Source of the DNA: Thermococcus sp.
Lineage (GTDB): Archaea; Methanobacteriota_B; Thermococci; Thermococcales; Thermococcaceae
Length of the DNA: 9,044 bases
NCBI GenBank assembly: GCA_027062125.1
Contig: JAMOTW010000066.1
Coordinates: forward strand, 1-9,044
Direction: 5' to 3'
In this document: positions 1-6,096 of the stretch, piece by piece
How the letters are laid out: the number at the start of each line of letters is the position of its first letter
Numbering within the stretch: position 1 is the stretch's first letter
Notes under the pieces: model-generated
The model's input: only the letters and a program-made list of their open reading frames with translations
Databases searched by the model: none
Told to the model about the DNA's origin: nothing
Position numbers and translations under genes: made by a program

Positions 1-197
1 CAAGAGGGCTTAGGGAGGGCCTTAAGGAGCTCGAGGACATCGAGGCCGACTCGAGGCTGAAACTGCTCGCGAGGGGCGTTCTCGAGTGCGCTTTAGCCAG
101 GGAGGAAAGCAGAGGGAGCCACTACCGCGAGGACTTTCCGGTTATGAGAAAGGCCTTTGAGAGGTCGAGCTTTTTCGATGGAAAATGCTGGCTTTAG
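1..197 (+). CDS. nadB: L-aspartate oxidase, C-terminal end (partial)
   Basis: This is the last 64 residues of a flavoprotein whose beginning lies before the window; the first whole codon is at base 3 and the stop is TAG at 195-197. L-aspartate oxidase uses FAD to convert aspartate to iminoaspartate, the substrate of NadA. The fragment carries the helical C-terminal signature of the aspartate oxidase / succinate dehydrogenase flavoprotein family, EESRGSHYREDFP, followed by a short tail ending GKCWL. The motif alone would also fit a succinate or fumarate reductase flavoprotein. The short tail and the presence of nadA and nadC downstream favour NadB. In this window nadB is not directly joined to nadA: toxin-antitoxin genes and a minus-strand gene lie between them. 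The gene's own promoter is outside the window. Confidence 0.8.
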   Translation, partial: RGLREGLKELEDIEADSRLKLLARGVLECALAREESRGSHYREDFPVMRKAFERSSFFDGKCWL

Positions 198-209
198 TTT
201 CGGGTCATG

Positions 210-216
210 TTTATAA
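210..216 (+). promoter_or_regulatory. TATA box for the toxin-antitoxin pair
   Basis: The sequence TTTATAA lies 33 bases before the ATG at 249, which predicts transcription starting around 238-241 and a leader of about 10 bases. This spacing argues against an upstream in-frame ATG at 207, which would lie before the TATA box. The call rests on sequence match and spacing only. Confidence 0.55.
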
Positions 217-248
217 CCCCTTGGCTTAGAGTATGTGTAGGTGATAGT

Positions 249-449
249 ATGCCAAAGGCCATAGAGGCCGTTTATGAAAATGGGGTCATAAAACCTCTGA
301 AGCCTCTCCACCTGCCCTCCAAGAGGATAATTGTCTATATTGAGGAGAGGAAATTTTCCCAGCTCATAGATGAGCTTGAACTTGAGGCGAGGGAGGAGGT
401 AGATGTCAGCATCGACGCCGTGAGGGGTCGGGATGAAAGTAGTTCTTGA
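249..449 (+). CDS. DUF104 (AF2212-like) antitoxin
   Basis: A 66-residue protein beginning MPKAIEAVYENGVIKPLKPL, the hallmark of the DUF104 / AF2212-like family of small beta-rich archaeal proteins that act as antitoxins to PIN-domain toxins. After the conserved beta hairpin (residues 1-32) comes a charged helical stretch (about 33-58) with many Glu and Asp, the region expected to wrap the toxin. The start at 249 is chosen because the family motif begins exactly there, a GGTGAT ribosome binding site sits just before it, and the promoter lies only about 35 bases upstream; the ATG at 207 would put 14 unrelated residues in front. The 3' end overlaps the PIN gene by 17 bases in another frame, so the two are probably translationally coupled. 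Antitoxin function is inferred from family and neighbour. Confidence 0.8.
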   Translation: MPKAIEAVYENGVIKPLKPLHLPSKRIIVYIEERKFSQLIDELELEAREEVDVSIDAVRGRDESSS

Positions 450-903
450 CACGAGTGTCATCGCTAAGGCGCTGATGAAGCCCAGAAGATCCCTTCCACA
501 GAATGTTCTTGAGCGCGAGCTCAAGACGCACGAGAAGGCGAGGCTGGTTGTGAAACTGTGCGACTCCCATGATGTTTCTATTCCTTTGGCCGGTCTCGTT
601 GAAGTTGCGAGTGTTCTGAGGAGAAATGGACATTCAAAAGTTGTTCACACGGTTATTGAGTCCCTCTCTGTCTCATACGGGATAGTCCAGGAGGAGCTCA
701 TTTTCGAAACGGCACTGGATGTGGCATCACGAACCGGTGCCTCCGGCTTTGACACGTATTTCATTGCGTTGGCGCTTCTAAAAGATGCGTTGCTCATTAC
801 CGATGACCTCAAAATGTTCAAACATTCCACGGACATTGGGATTAAGTCGGTTCTTCTGAGAGACACCACCATAGAAGACCTCCAGGAGCTTCTTAAGCCC
901 TAG
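433..903 (+). CDS. PIN-domain ribonuclease toxin (VapC-like)
   Basis: A 156-residue PIN-domain protein. It opens with MKVVLDTSVIAKAL, the typical first strand and acidic residue (Asp6). Further likely metal-binding acids are Glu57 in the GLVEVASVL helix, Asp107 in GFDTYFIALA and Asp124/Asp125 in LITDDLKMF. These four positions match the acidic quartet that binds Mg2+ in PIN ribonucleases, so the active site looks intact. VapC-type toxins cleave tRNA or rRNA; the target here cannot be told. The ATG lies inside the antitoxin gene (17-base overlap), with GAGGGG at 422-427 as ribosome binding site. The order antitoxin then toxin and the tight coupling are standard for a toxin-antitoxin operon. 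Its position between nadB and nadA suggests a mobile or recently gained module. Confidence 0.82.
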   Translation: MKVVLDTSVIAKALMKPRRSLPQNVLERELKTHEKARLVVKLCDSHDVSIPLAGLVEVASVLRRNGHSKVVHTVIESLSVSYGIVQEELIFETALDVASRTGASGFDTYFIALALLKDALLITDDLKMFKHSTDIGIKSVLLRDTTIEDLQELLKP

Positions 904-1083
904 CCGGGAATTACTGAAAGCGCATGGACAACCTTTGAGAGACATGTTCAATCGACGGAAGGTGCAGGCTTTAGCCTGGGCGGGATACGTTTCAGGACAA
1001 CACTCAACGCCGAGGATATGGTTCTTAGAGAGACGGCAAAGAAGGCGAGAAAGGTGATAGAACGGATGTTAGCGCTCAGCTAA
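904..1083 (+). pseudogene. ORF tail without a start; possible remnant of a nadA 3' end
   Basis: After the PIN stop the same frame stays open for 59 codons to TAA at 1081-1083, but no plausible start or ribosome binding site is seen until an in-frame ATG at 1018 (21 residues). The last 17 residues, ETAKKARKVIERMLALS, align without gaps to the last 17 of NadA (EIAQKARKAIERMLEMS): 12 are identical and the stop falls at the same place. By my count 37 of 54 bases match, and most identical residues use different codons. This fits a decayed copy of a diverged nadA, not a recent duplication. The upstream part (GITESAWTTFERHVQS..., TLNAED...) does not align convincingly, so chance similarity of a charged helix is possible. 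The end overlaps the minus-strand gene by 8 bases. Confidence 0.4.
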
Positions 1084-1732
1084 GCCCCTCAATCCTGAAC
1101 ACCTCGATCCTTTCATTTCCCCTCTCTGAACTCAGGGATAGAACAACATAGTTCTCGCGGACAACTATTGTGTCTGGCCTCAGAATAAGTGGTCTACAGG
1201 CGACGGCTCCACCGGGTGTGTATACGCATAGCCCGCTTTTCTCCTCCGTCTCCATCGACACATCAAAGTACGCCCATGCCAGCAGTGAACCTTCCCCTCC
1301 GACCACCACGTTCCGGATTAGATCACCGCATCCAAGGGTTCTTGAAGCGGACGTTTTAACCGCCCTTAGGTATTTGCCCCTTCTGTTGAACACGTAAACC
1401 ACACCCTTGTAGTCAACGGCGTAAACGTTTCCGTCCACCAGCAGGGACACCCCGGCGGGCGCGTAACCACAGAGATGGCCCCAGAGGGCACGGTCTTCGA
1501 TGGAAGCGTTCCAGAGAAGGCGTCCCCTTCCATCCAGTGCGTAGAGTTCTCCACTCCATATCGCCGTGCCAGACCTCTCGACGCCCTCCGTGCTCACCAA
1601 AACGGTGTTATTCGCTACCATCACATCCCGAATTTCCACGTCAAACGTGTGCTCGGCCACAGGCTCTCCCGAGGTGTTAATAAAGACAACCCTGCCGTGG
1701 TAGAAAGGTTCCATGGACGCTACACCTATCAC
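1076..1732 (-). CDS. C-terminal part of a frameshifted secreted beta-propeller-like protein
   Basis: As read, this starts at a GTG at 1732 and encodes 218 residues, but the same frame is open and protein-like further upstream to about 1861, including ITIHVCGGTCRAFTFEDG and PFVLRTEEGFVIGVASM. It is therefore almost certainly the second half of the gene that begins at 2283. The sequence has repeated strand-turn units such as GELYALDGRGRLLWNAS and GNVYAVDYKGVVYVFNRRG, like the blades of PQQ/WD-type beta-propellers, and ends EVFRIEGLS with no C-terminal anchor. N-glycosylation sequons (NTS, NNT, NAS) fit an extracellular protein. One extra base in the C run at 1859-1863 would join both halves into 402 residues. 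No enzymatic motif is recognised. The family was not identified, so the propeller assignment is from repeat pattern only. Confidence 0.65.
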   Translation of the reverse strand: MIGVASMEPFYHGRVVFINTSGEPVAEHTFDVEIRDVMVANNTVLVSTEGVERSGTAIWSGELYALDGRGRLLWNASIEDRALWGHLCGYAPAGVSLLVDGNVYAVDYKGVVYVFNRRGKYLRAVKTSASRTLGCGDLIRNVVVGGEGSLLAWAYFDVSMETEEKSGLCVYTPGGAVACRPLILRPDTIVVRENYVVLSLSSERGNERIEVFRIEGLS

Positions 1733-1854
1733 AAAACCCTCCTCAGTGCGCAGTACGAACGGTTTCCCCTCCCCGTCCTCAAAGGTAAACGCCCTGCAGG
1801 TTCCGCCGCAGACGTGGATCGTTATGTTGTCCGGAACGCGGACTCCGGAGTGTA

Positions 1855-2283
1855 TTATGGGGGATTTCTCGTTATGAAGAACGTTAAGTTCCCGAGTCTG
1901 AATCCGAGGGAAGTGTTTTCAATGGGAGATTCAAGGCGGTGGGGTTCTATGGTGTCAAGTTTCGTGTAGTAGAGGCTTCCACCCTTCCTAAAGGCAAGCA
2001 CGCCTGAGAACAGCCCTGCATCTTCGACGTCTTCGGCTGAATACACCTGCTCCCAGCTTCCAAGTCTGAGGATTTCGAGGCGGCCCGGGCTGGACAGGAG
2101 CACGAGCCTGTTGCCACCGGCTCCTAAAAGACTGCCCTGGCCGTCCCAAACCCTGGTGATGTTAAGGCCGCCGTTGAAGTCGCTGGAGTTTTCATCTGAA
2201 CCGCTCCAGAGATGCAGAAGCAGGCCTGCCATAAAAAAGGAGATGAGGAGCAGGAGAGAGCCTATTTTTACTGAGTTCTTCAT
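1855..2283 (-). CDS. N-terminal part of a frameshifted secreted beta-propeller-like protein (signal anchor)
   Basis: This 142-residue ORF begins MKNSVKIGSLLLLISFFMAG: a short basic start, then a hydrophobic segment (about residues 7-27) that is a signal peptide or membrane anchor, then a Ser/Asn/Asp-rich linker (SGSDENSS). The start at 2283 is chosen over one 22 codons upstream because GGGGTG lies just before it and because the membrane segment then begins properly. Propeller-like strands follow (NRLVLLSSPGRLEILRLGSW, GLFSGVLAFRKGGSLYYTK). Four sequons (NSS, NIT, NTS, NLT) suggest an exposed glycoprotein. It stops at ITRNPP directly after a run of five Cs, while the reading continues in another frame with IIHSGVRVPDN. 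The gene lies opposite to the nad genes; no clear TATA box was found for it in the 175-base divergent gap. Confidence 0.65.
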   Translation of the reverse strand: MKNSVKIGSLLLLISFFMAGLLLHLWSGSDENSSDFNGGLNITRVWDGQGSLLGAGGNRLVLLSSPGRLEILRLGSWEQVYSAEDVEDAGLFSGVLAFRKGGSLYYTKLDTIEPHRLESPIENTSLGFRLGNLTFFITRNPP

Positions 2284-2413
2284 TTTTTCACCCCTCAAAC
2301 ATACGGTACACGGAGTTCTGATGCGGAGGCACCCACTACAGTTCTGCAAAGCCGCAAACTCAGAATCAATGTCACGGATACACCGGCATAATCAAACCAT
2401 AGGTGGCCAACAA

Positions 2414-2422
2414 CCTTTTAAT
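2414..2422 (+). promoter_or_regulatory. Putative TATA box for nadA-nadC
   Basis: The AT-rich stretch CCTTTTAAT lies about 37-45 bases before the nadA ATG at 2459, placing the predicted transcript start near 2443-2448. The downstream GAGGTGA (2448-2454) is the nadA ribosome binding site. The rest of the gap 2284-2413 shows no clear element. The match to an archaeal TATA consensus is only fair. Confidence 0.4.
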
Positions 2423-2458
2423 CTTCTCCCTCTACCACCATCCAAGCGAGGTGAGATT

Positions 2459-3367
2459 ATGGAGAAGGAGACGCTCATAGCTGAGATTGAACGCCTGAAG
2501 GAGGAGCGCAACGCTATAATAATGGCCCATAACTACCAGCCACCTGAAATCCAGGATATAGCCGACTTCCTTGGCGACAGCCTTGAGCTCGCGAGGAAAG
2601 CTGTGGACGTTGATGCCGACGTCATAGTCTTCGCGGGAGTAGACTTCATGGCCGAGACCGCGAAGATCCTCAATCCCGAAAAGACCGTCCTGCTCCCGAG
2701 CAAAAGGGCCACCTGCGCCATGGCCAACATGCTGAAGGTCGAGCACATCCTTGGGGCCAAAGAGCAGTATCCGGACGCTCCAGTGGTTCTCTACGTAAAC
2801 ACCACCGCCGAGACGAAGGCCTACGCCGACGTGACGGTGACCTCAGCCAACGCGGTCAGAATAGTCGAAAAGCTAGATTCCGACGTGGTAATCTTCGGCC
2901 CGGACAAGAACCTGGCCCACCACGTCGCCAAGGTCACAGGAAAGAAGGTCATCCCCGTCCCCGAGTACGGACACTGCTACGTTCACAGGAAGTTCACCGT
3001 CGAGGACGTGGAGCGCGCGAGGAAGCTCTACCCCAACGCCAAGCTGATGGTCCACCCCGAGTGCGAGCCGGAAGTGCAGGAAAGGGCCGACATAATAGTC
3101 TCCACGGGCGGGATGATAAAGCACGCCCCCGAACACGACGAGTGGGTCGTATTCACCGAGCACGAGATGGTTTACAGGCTCCAGAAGCTCTATCCGGACA
3201 TTAAATTCCACCCCGCCAGGGAGGACGCCGTCTGCGTCGGCATGAAGGCGATAACCCTAAACCACATCTACGAGTCGCTCAGGGACATGAAGTACCGGGT
3301 TGAAGTGCCTGATGAGATAGCCCAGAAGGCCAGGAAGGCCATCGAGAGGATGCTGGAGATGAGTTAA
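2459..3367 (+). CDS. nadA: Quinolinate synthase NadA
   Basis: A 302-residue protein, about the length of the roughly 300-residue Pyrococcus enzyme. NadA condenses iminoaspartate with dihydroxyacetone phosphate to give quinolinate, using a [4Fe-4S] cluster. The three cluster cysteines are visible: Cys86 in RATCAMANM, Cys173 in YGHCYVH and Cys259 in DAVCVGMKAI; Cys202 (HPECEP) is additional. Other family motifs are AHNYQPPEIQDIADFLGDSLELA split over residues 23-45, VIVFAGVDFMAETAKI (55-70), VNTTAETKAYADVTVTSANA (113-132), GPDKNLAHHV (147-156) and STGGMIKH (215-222). The start at 2459 is preferred over upstream in-frame ATGs (the frame is open from 2111) because GAGGTGA precedes it, the family similarity begins there, and upstream codons overlap the divergent gene. 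nadC follows after 49 bases, so the two are probably co-transcribed. Confidence 0.97.
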   Translation: MEKETLIAEIERLKEERNAIIMAHNYQPPEIQDIADFLGDSLELARKAVDVDADVIVFAGVDFMAETAKILNPEKTVLLPSKRATCAMANMLKVEHILGAKEQYPDAPVVLYVNTTAETKAYADVTVTSANAVRIVEKLDSDVVIFGPDKNLAHHVAKVTGKKVIPVPEYGHCYVHRKFTVEDVERARKLYPNAKLMVHPECEPEVQERADIIVSTGGMIKHAPEHDEWVVFTEHEMVYRLQKLYPDIKFHPAREDAVCVGMKAITLNHIYESLRDMKYRVEVPDEIAQKARKAIERMLEMS

Positions 3368-3416
3368 GTTCAGGGGGAAAGATTTCGTAGTTTTTGTTAA
3401 GTATGGAGGGAAACTT

Positions 3417-4250
3417 ATGATCTCTCTTTCATATCTGCTCAAGTTCCTTGAGGAGGATGCTCCCTTCGGCGACGTCACGAGTGAGGCTGTGATTCCGGAG
3501 GGAATCAGGGCCAAGGCAGTGATAATTTCGAAGCAGGAAGGAATAATAGCGGGCGTTGAGGAGGCCAAAGCTCTGTTCGAGCACTTTAGCGTTAAGGTTT
3601 CGGTCAAAAAGCGCGACGGTGAGGAAGTGAAGAGGGGAGACGTAATCCTCGAGCTTGAGGGCGACGCCCGCTCGATACTCCTCGTCGAGAGGACTGCACT
3701 GAACATTATGGGCAGGATGAGCGGCATAGCCACCGAGGTCAGAAGGCTCGTCGAGAAGGTTAGGGCCGTAAACCCGAAGGTTCGCGTTGCAGGGACGAGG
3801 AAGACCCTCCTCAAGCCGCTGGACAAGAGGGCGATACTCATAGGCGGCGGCGAGCCTCACCGCTTCTCGCTGAGCGACGCGATACTCATAAAGGACAACC
3901 ACCTCGCTCTCGTCCCGCTGGAGGAGGCCATAAGGCGCGCCAAGGCATTCAGCGTTTACAAGGTCGTCGAGGTCGAAGTAGAGACCCTTGAGGATGCCAT
4001 TAAAGCGGCAAAGGCTGGAGCCGATGTCGTGATGCTGGACAACATGAGTCCGGCCGAGATAGCTGAGACGGTGGAGGCTTTGAGGCGTGAGGGCCTTCGC
4101 GAGAGGGTGAAGATAGAGGTCTCCGGTGGAATAACCCCTGAAAACATCGGGGAGTACGCGGCGCTCGACATCGACGTCATAAGCCTCGGCTACCTCACAC
4201 ACTCGGTCAGAAACTTCGACGTCAGCCTTGAGATAATTGGAAAGCTTTGA
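3417..4250 (+). CDS. nadC: Nicotinate-nucleotide pyrophosphorylase (carboxylating)
   Basis: A 277-residue quinolinate phosphoribosyltransferase, which joins quinolinate to PRPP with loss of CO2 to make nicotinate mononucleotide, the last of the three steps of the de novo NAD pathway. N-terminal features include EEDAPFGDVTSEAVIP (12-27) and VERTALNIMGRMSGIAT (90-106). Substrate-binding residues of the family are present: Arg92, Arg128-Lys129 (GTRKT), His148-Arg149 (GGGEPHRF), Lys159 (LIKDNH), Glu187 (VEVE) and Asp208 (VMLDNM); the phosphate-binding VSGGIT loop is at 235-240. The length is normal for the family. GGAGGG at 3405-3410 lies 6 bases before the ATG, supporting the start. A T5 stretch at about 3390-3395 in the gap after nadA may attenuate but is too short to call as a terminator. 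Two T runs follow the gene. Confidence 0.97.
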   Translation: MISLSYLLKFLEEDAPFGDVTSEAVIPEGIRAKAVIISKQEGIIAGVEEAKALFEHFSVKVSVKKRDGEEVKRGDVILELEGDARSILLVERTALNIMGRMSGIATEVRRLVEKVRAVNPKVRVAGTRKTLLKPLDKRAILIGGGEPHRFSLSDAILIKDNHLALVPLEEAIRRAKAFSVYKVVEVEVETLEDAIKAAKAGADVVMLDNMSPAEIAETVEALRREGLRERVKIEVSGGITPENIGEYAALDIDVISLGYLTHSVRNFDVSLEIIGKL

Positions 4251-4257
4251 ACAAAGG

Positions 4258-4272
4258 TTTTTCATCTTTTTT
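4258..4272 (+). terminator. T-run terminator after nadC
   Basis: Two T tracts, T5 at 4258-4262 and T6 at 4267-4272, follow the nadC stop by 7 bases. Clusters of short T runs without a hairpin are the usual form of intrinsic terminator in Thermococcales. This separates the nad transcript from the pdxST promoter 50 bases further on. Confidence 0.5.
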
Positions 4273-4322
4273 CGATTCTCTCGATACCTTTTCGGCCCCT
4301 CCGAACCTTCTCCGCGGCAAGG

Positions 4323-4330
4323 TTTATATT
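4323..4330 (+). promoter_or_regulatory. TATA box of pdxS-pdxT
   Basis: TTTATATT is a strong archaeal TATA box, 53 bases before the pdxS ATG at 4383, giving a predicted transcript start around 4350-4355 and a leader of about 30 bases. The box overlaps the left arm of the first palindrome at 4327-4348. Confidence 0.65.
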
Positions 4331-4372
4331 CAAGTTTCTTCTTGAATAATATTGCAAGTCATAACTTGAAAT
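4327..4372 (+). promoter_or_regulatory. Tandem palindromic operator candidate at the pdxST promoter
   Basis: Two 22-base palindromes stand in tandem. The first, 4327-4348, is TATTCAAG, a 6-base spacer, then CTTGAATA, perfect over 8-base arms. The second, 4351-4372, is ATTGCAAG, a 6-base spacer, then CTTGAAAT, with 7 of 8 arm positions paired. The four half-sites therefore begin every 12 bases. They run from the TATA box through the predicted transcript start into the leader, the place where an archaeal repressor would block the polymerase or its factors. The regulator is unknown; a helix-turn-helix protein sensing vitamin B6 status is an inference. Confidence 0.6.
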
Positions 4373-4382
4373 GGTGGTGGCC

Positions 4383-5390
4383 ATGGGAAAGCTCCACGTT
4401 ATAGAGGCCAAGGGCACGGACAGGCTGAAGCGCGGTTTTGCCAAGATGGTCAAGAGCGGAGTCATCATGGACGTCACCAACGCCGAGCAGGCGAGGATTG
4501 CGGAGGAAGCCGGCGCCGTTTCGGTCATGGCTCTCCACAGGGTTCCGGCGGACATCAGGAAGGCCGGCGGAGTCGCGAGGATGGCCCCGATTGAGAAGAT
4601 TCAGGAGATAATGGACGCGGTGACCATTCCGGTTATGGCGAAGGTCAGGATTGGCCACGTCGCCGAGGCCAGAATCCTTGAGGCCCTTGGCGTCGATATG
4701 ATCGACGAGAGTGAGGTTCTCACGCCTTCTGACCCCTATTTCCACATAGACAAGCGCGAGTTCAACGTCCCCTTCGTGTGCGGCAACAGAAACCTCGGCG
4801 AGGCCGTCAGGAGGATATGGGAAGGCGCGGCAATGATGAGGACGAAGGGCGAGGCTGGGACTGGAAACATCATCGAGGCGGTAAGGCACGTCCGCCTTCT
4901 CAGGGACAACATAGCACTCCTCCAGCGCATGACGGACGAGCAGGTCTACGGGGTTGCCGAGAAGTTCGCGGAGCCTTACCTCAGGCTGGCCTTCGAGGTC
5001 AGGGAAATCAGCGGTCTGCCAAGGCACGTCCTCGAGAACGAGCCGATTTATAGCCACTACACCTACCGCGACATCGTCGAGGGCCTCTACAAGATCCTCC
5101 TTGAGATAAAGAAGCTCGGCCGCCTTCCGGTCGTCAACTTCGCGGCCGGTGGAGTCGCCACCCCTGCCGACGCTGCCCTGATGATGGAGATGGGCATGGA
5201 CGGTGTCTTCGTCGGCTCTGGAATCTTCAAGAGCTCCCAGCCGGAGAAGATGGCAAGGGCTATAGTTGAGGCCGTCAACCACTGGGACGAGCCTGACGTT
5301 TTGGCGGAGATAAGCAAGGAAATCGGCGAGCCGATGCGCGGTCAGGACATCGAGGAGCTCGAAGTTCGCCTCGAGGAGAGGGGCGTCTGA
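4383..5390 (+). CDS. pdxS: Pyridoxal 5'-phosphate synthase, synthase subunit PdxS
   Basis: A 335-residue (beta/alpha)8-barrel enzyme that builds PLP from ribose 5-phosphate, glyceraldehyde 3-phosphate and ammonia supplied by PdxT. Key residues by comparison with the Bacillus enzyme: Asp30 (GVIMDV), Lys87 (PVMAKVRIGH) forming the first sugar imine, and Lys155 (RTKGEAGTGN) forming the second. Phosphate-binding motifs AAGGVATPADAALMM and GVFVGSGIFKS lie at about 259-284. At 335 residues it is about 40 longer than typical bacterial PdxS; the extra segment lies near 215-250 (LENEPIYSHYTYRDIVEGLY), as in Pyrococcus. The start at 4383 is preferred to ATG 4371 because GGTGGT lies just before it, the similarity begins at MGKL, and the operator-like palindrome reaches 4372. 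pdxT follows after 34 bases as an operon. Confidence 0.97.
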   Translation: MGKLHVIEAKGTDRLKRGFAKMVKSGVIMDVTNAEQARIAEEAGAVSVMALHRVPADIRKAGGVARMAPIEKIQEIMDAVTIPVMAKVRIGHVAEARILEALGVDMIDESEVLTPSDPYFHIDKREFNVPFVCGNRNLGEAVRRIWEGAAMMRTKGEAGTGNIIEAVRHVRLLRDNIALLQRMTDEQVYGVAEKFAEPYLRLAFEVREISGLPRHVLENEPIYSHYTYRDIVEGLYKILLEIKKLGRLPVVNFAAGGVATPADAALMMEMGMDGVFVGSGIFKSSQPEKMARAIVEAVNHWDEPDVLAEISKEIGEPMRGQDIEELEVRLEERGV

Positions 5391-5424
5391 CTCTTCTCCT
5401 TTTCCACACTCTGGGGGTGTTGAC

Positions 5425-6096
5425 ATGGTAAAGGTGGGCGTCATAGGCCTTCAGGGCGACGTCAGCGAGCACATCGAGGCGGCAAGGAAAGCCCTGGAAA
5501 ACCTCGGCGTGGCCGGGGAGGTGGTCTGGCTCAGGAAGCCGGAGCAGCTGGAGGGAATTTCCGCGATCATAATCCCAGGAGGGGAAAGCACAACGATATC
5601 GAGGCTCATGGTCAAGAACGGCCTCCTTGAGCCCGTTAGGAAGCTCGGCGAGGAAGGACTTCCCATAATGGGCACCTGCGCAGGCCTGATAATGCTCTCG
5701 AAGGAGGTAATAGGCGCCACCCCGGAGCAGAGGTTCCTCGGGCTCCTCGACGTCAGGGTAAACAGAAATGCCTACGGCCGGCAGGTGGACAGCTTCGAGG
5801 CTCCAATAAGGCTCGCCTTCAGCGACGAGCCGTTTCCGGGGGTCTTTATCCGTGCTCCGAGGATAGTCGAGCTCCTGAACGATAAGGTGAAGCCGATAGC
5901 GTGGCTTGGAGACAGGGTCGTGGGAGTCGAGCAGGACAACGTTATCGGGCTGGAGTTCCATCCGGAGCTGACCGACGACACAAGGGTTCACGAGTACTTC
6001 CTGGGAAGGTCCTGTAACGGGGAATCAGCGCTAGGAGCAGGAAACTTGCGGGGCCGCATATTCCGGAGCTTTCGTTTTTCACTCCATTTTCATTGA
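5425..6096 (+). CDS. pdxT: PLP synthase glutaminase subunit PdxT, frameshifted at its 3' end
   Basis: A class I glutamine amidotransferase that releases ammonia from glutamine and passes it to PdxS. The nucleophile Cys85 (GTCAGL), His179 and Glu181 (HPEL) form the catalytic triad; PGGEST at 51-56 and RAPRI at 143-147 are PdxT signatures. GGGGGTG lies before the ATG. As read, the protein has 223 residues, but after HEYFLG (residues 189-194) it turns into an unrelated Arg/Ser-rich tail that is antisense to the neighbouring gene. PdxT normally ends near residue 195-200. One added G in the run at 6003-6005 gives HEYFLGKVL and a TAA at 6015-6017, a 197-residue protein of normal length. The catalytic core is complete either way, so the product may still work. 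A T5 at 6074-6078 may help termination. Confidence 0.93.
   Translation: MVKVGVIGLQGDVSEHIEAARKALENLGVAGEVVWLRKPEQLEGISAIIIPGGESTTISRLMVKNGLLEPVRKLGEEGLPIMGTCAGLIMLSKEVIGATPEQRFLGLLDVRVNRNAYGRQVDSFEAPIRLAFSDEPFPGVFIRAPRIVELLNDKVKPIAWLGDRVVGVEQDNVIGLEFHPELTDDTRVHEYFLGRSCNGESALGAGNLRGRIFRSFRFSLHFH

Noticed and set aside
507..524. Palindrome CTTGAG-N6-CTCAAG inside the PIN gene, similar in form to the pdxS palindromes
   Set aside because: It lies within coding sequence, the arms differ from the pdxS sites, and it is explained by codons for Leu-Glu-Arg-Glu-Leu-Lys.
2111..2458. In-frame N-terminal extension of nadA to an ATG at 2111
   Set aside because: It overlaps the divergent secreted-protein gene, has no family similarity, and would give 418 residues where about 300 is normal; GAGGTGA marks the start at 2459.
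3429..4265. Long minus-strand open frame (278 codons) opposite nadC
   Set aside because: It mirrors nadC almost exactly, lacks a ribosome binding site and shows no protein family features; high-GC codon use keeps the antisense frame open.
4359..5444. Long minus-strand open frame (361 codons) opposite pdxS
   Set aside because: It is antisense to a certain gene, and its start lies inside pdxT with no promoter.
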